This document shows positions 57,008-58,088 of a stretch of DNA of 58,088 bases, one piece after another. Numbering within the stretch: position 1 is the first letter of the stretch; every line of letters begins with the position of its first letter. Under the pieces are notes generated by a model, which saw nothing but the letters and a program-made list of their open reading frames with translations, did not search any database and was not told the DNA's origin. The stretch comes from an uncultured Clostridia bacterium (GTDB taxonomy: Bacteria; Bacillota; Clostridia; TANB77; CAG-508): the NCBI GenBank assembly GCA_948630815.1, contig CAPIEU010000009.1:2697-60784 (forward strand), given 5' to 3'. The translations under genes and the position numbers were made by a program.

Positions 57008-57965
57008 ATGGCATATAATTTAAAAGAAGTTGTTGCAAATAAACCTTCAAGGTTTACTGCACGGACATAGAATGTGTGCTGGTTGTGGTGCTCCACCTGT
57101 TGCAAGAATGGTTATGAGAGCATTAAAACAAGGTGATCATGCAGTGGTATCTGGTGCAACTGGTTGTATGGAAGTTTCTACTTTTATATATCCATATACT
57201 GCTTGGACAGATTCTTTTATTCATACCGCATTTGAAAATGCTTCATCAACTTTATCTGGTGTAGAGGCTTGTTATAAAGCTATGAAAAGACAAGGAAAAT
57301 TACCTGATGATTCACACACAAAGTTTATTGCATTTGGTGGAGATGGTGGTACTTACGATATAGGTATTCAAGCTCTTTCTGGATCTATGGAAAGAGGACA
57401 TGATATGGTATATGTTTGCTATGATAATGGTGCTTATATGAATACTGGTATTCAACGTTCTAGTGCTACTCCAAAATTTGCAGATACTACAACAAGTCCT
57501 GCTGGAACTGTTATTCCTGGTAAAATGCAATCTAGAAAAGATTTAGCAAAAATTATGGTTGCACATCATTTACCATATGTTGCTCAAACTGCTTGTATTA
57601 ATAATTTTAAGGATTTATATGAAAAGTCTGAAAAAGCTATTTATACAGAAGGTCCATGTTTTTTAAATGTTCTTGCTCCATGTCCTAGAGGCTGGGGTTA
57701 CCCAACAGATATACTTATGCAAATTAATAAACTTGCTGTTGAAACCTGTTATTGGCCTTTATATGAAGTTATTGATGGAAAATATATTGTTAATTATAAA
57801 CCAAAAAATAAACTTCCTATTGAAGAATTCTTAAAACCTCAAAAAAGATTTAAGCATATGTTTAAACCTGGTAATGAATGGATGATAGAAGAATTCCAAA
57901 AAGAAGTTGATGATAGATGGAAAGAGCTTTTAGCTTTAGAAGAAATGACTAATAAAGAAGAATAA
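57008..57965 (+). CDS. porB: 2-oxoacid:ferredoxin oxidoreductase beta subunit (restored)
   Basis: The beta subunit binds thiamine diphosphate and one [4Fe-4S] cluster. The ATG at 57008-57010 follows AAAGGAGTG and starts AYNLKEVVANKPSRFTA. Triplet reading then hits TAG. CGGA (57062-57065) as Gly19 continues as GHRMCAGCGAPPVARMV, with the cluster and cofactor cysteines, and later AFGGDGGTYDIGIQALSG and CYDNGAYMNTGIQRS (ThDP-Mg site). A start at 57030 in the shifted frame avoids the site but has no ribosome binding site. The restored length is 318 residues. Confidence 0.95.
57062..57065 (+). other. CGGA four-base glycine site, PorB Gly19
   Basis: TTT ACT GCA, CGGA, CAT AGA ATG TGT gives FTAGHRMC before the CxxC motif. 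Triplet reading gives CGG ACA TAG. Confidence 0.95.
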
Positions 57966-57967
57966 AA

Positions 57968-58009
57968 TAAATAGAACTTGTAACCTTTGGTTACAAGTTC
58001 TATTTATTT
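57968..58009. terminator. Bidirectional terminator at the end of the por operon
   Basis: AAATAGAACTTGTAACC pairs with GGTTACAAGTTCTATTT and is followed by a T-rich stretch. The convergent gene ends directly after it. Confidence 0.88.
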
Positions 58010-58088
58010 TATTCTTCATCTTCAATTGGAGCATCAACTGGGCAACAGTATTTAACGAACATTTTTATTGCACCAATTAAAACCACTT
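58009..58088 (-). CDS. C-terminal fragment of an unidentified protein (partial)
   Basis: The last 25 or so codons of a gene running off the right edge read ...VVLIGAIKMFVKYCCPVDAPIEDEE-stop. The hydrophobic start and acidic tail suggest a small membrane-associated protein, but the fragment is too short to identify. It converges on the por operon and shares its terminator. Confidence 0.5.
   Translation of the reverse strand, partial: VVLIGAIKMFVKYCCPVDAPIEDEE

Noticed and set aside
1096..57065. The broken genes as ordinary pseudogenes or genome decay
   Set aside because: Breaks are all of one type at one sequence, hit only glycine codons, spare everything else, and affect essential single-copy-type genes whose other motifs are intact.
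1096..57065. Simple triplet reassignment of CGG to another amino acid
   Set aside because: The frame after CGG is wrong in all 27 cases, because homology resumes at +1. A three-base reassignment cannot restore it.
1096..57065. Classical programmed +1 frameshifting like prfB or antizyme
   Set aside because: There is no slippery P-site codon, no stop codon at the shift, no internal Shine-Dalgarno element and no common downstream structure. Two tandem shifts also occur.
57030..57965. PorB starting at TTG 57030 in the post-site frame, avoiding the need for a shift
   Set aside because: There is no ribosome binding site there, and the predicted N terminus does not resemble PorB. The ATG at 57008 has AAAGGAGTG and a family-like N terminus.
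1..58088. tRNA gene or frameshift-suppressor tRNA that could read CGGN
   Set aside because: No cloverleaf-like sequence was recognised by eye in the intergenic regions. The decoding factor must lie elsewhere in the genome.

Overview
The window is very AT-rich DNA from a Gram-positive, low-GC bacterium, most likely an uncultured anaerobic member of the Clostridia. The evidence is a Firmicutes-type dcw start (mraZ, rsmH, ftsL-like), a minD/minE/rodA cluster, an EndoA/MazF toxin, AGGAGG-type ribosome binding sites, a four-subunit ferredoxin-dependent 2-oxoacid oxidoreductase and a giant Cna-B-type surface protein. Most genes lie on the minus strand. No tRNA or rRNA gene was seen.

The outstanding observation concerns decoding. 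Nineteen genes look frameshifted or mis-terminated, yet every break has the same form. The upstream frame reaches an in-frame CGG, and the protein resumes one base later, so that the four bases CGGN stand where one glycine (GGN) is expected. I count 27 such sites on both strands, in genes that are normally essential or highly conserved (rsmH, mraZ, rodA, minD, dprA, comM, carB, sodA, smc, dam, porCAB and others). Many fall on near-invariant glycines: GSGP twice in CarB, AAAGGHN in ComM, FVGGGS in the methylase, SGWCLLVW in SodA. Two genes carry two sites directly in tandem. In-frame CGG read as an ordinary triplet occurs only twice, in two genes of atypical codon use. This suggests genome-wide decoding of CGGN as glycine, either by a four-base-reading tRNA or by an efficient +1 shift at an unassigned CGG codon. 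Gene coordinates below are given for the restored full-length products.

Layout. 1-560: end of a Thr/Pro- and Gly-Asn-Asn-Ser-rich membrane-anchored protein. 775-3350: ftsL-like, rsmH, mraZ, with an unusual 600-base A-rich (CAAAAG repeat) gap between mraZ and rsmH. 3795-6021: endoA, a GerS/LolA-like lipoprotein, dusB. 6206-8855: rodA, an extended minE, minD. 9034-14708: an atypical small gene, rsmA, yraN, dprA, comM, a YgjP-like metallopeptidase, a PBECR-like nuclease. 14750-19594: carB and carA, split by a 490-bp DUF559 element with 62-bp inverted termini and a 6-bp target duplication. 19684-26524: M23 peptidase, trmL, sodA, a phosphatase of the phosphoglycerate mutase family and an SsuA/ThiY-type ABC transporter. 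26859-35510: a 2883-residue Cna-B adhesin. 35994-47417: DUF2207 protein, Ca2+-type P-ATPase, Nudix, smc, a pilin-like protein, a CCA-adding-type nucleotidyltransferase. 47648-54628: a restriction-modification island (AlwI-like endonuclease with two D12 adenine methylases, a PD-(D/E)XK-like nuclease, an Eco57I-type methylase, a GIY-YIG-like protein). 54896-57965: the porC-porD-porA-porB operon behind a consensus sigma-A promoter.

Two copies of a structured repeat (about 21.4 kb and 38.1 kb) share a core with compensatory base changes but have unrelated outer stems. They look like copies of a structured RNA or hairpin-borne element.
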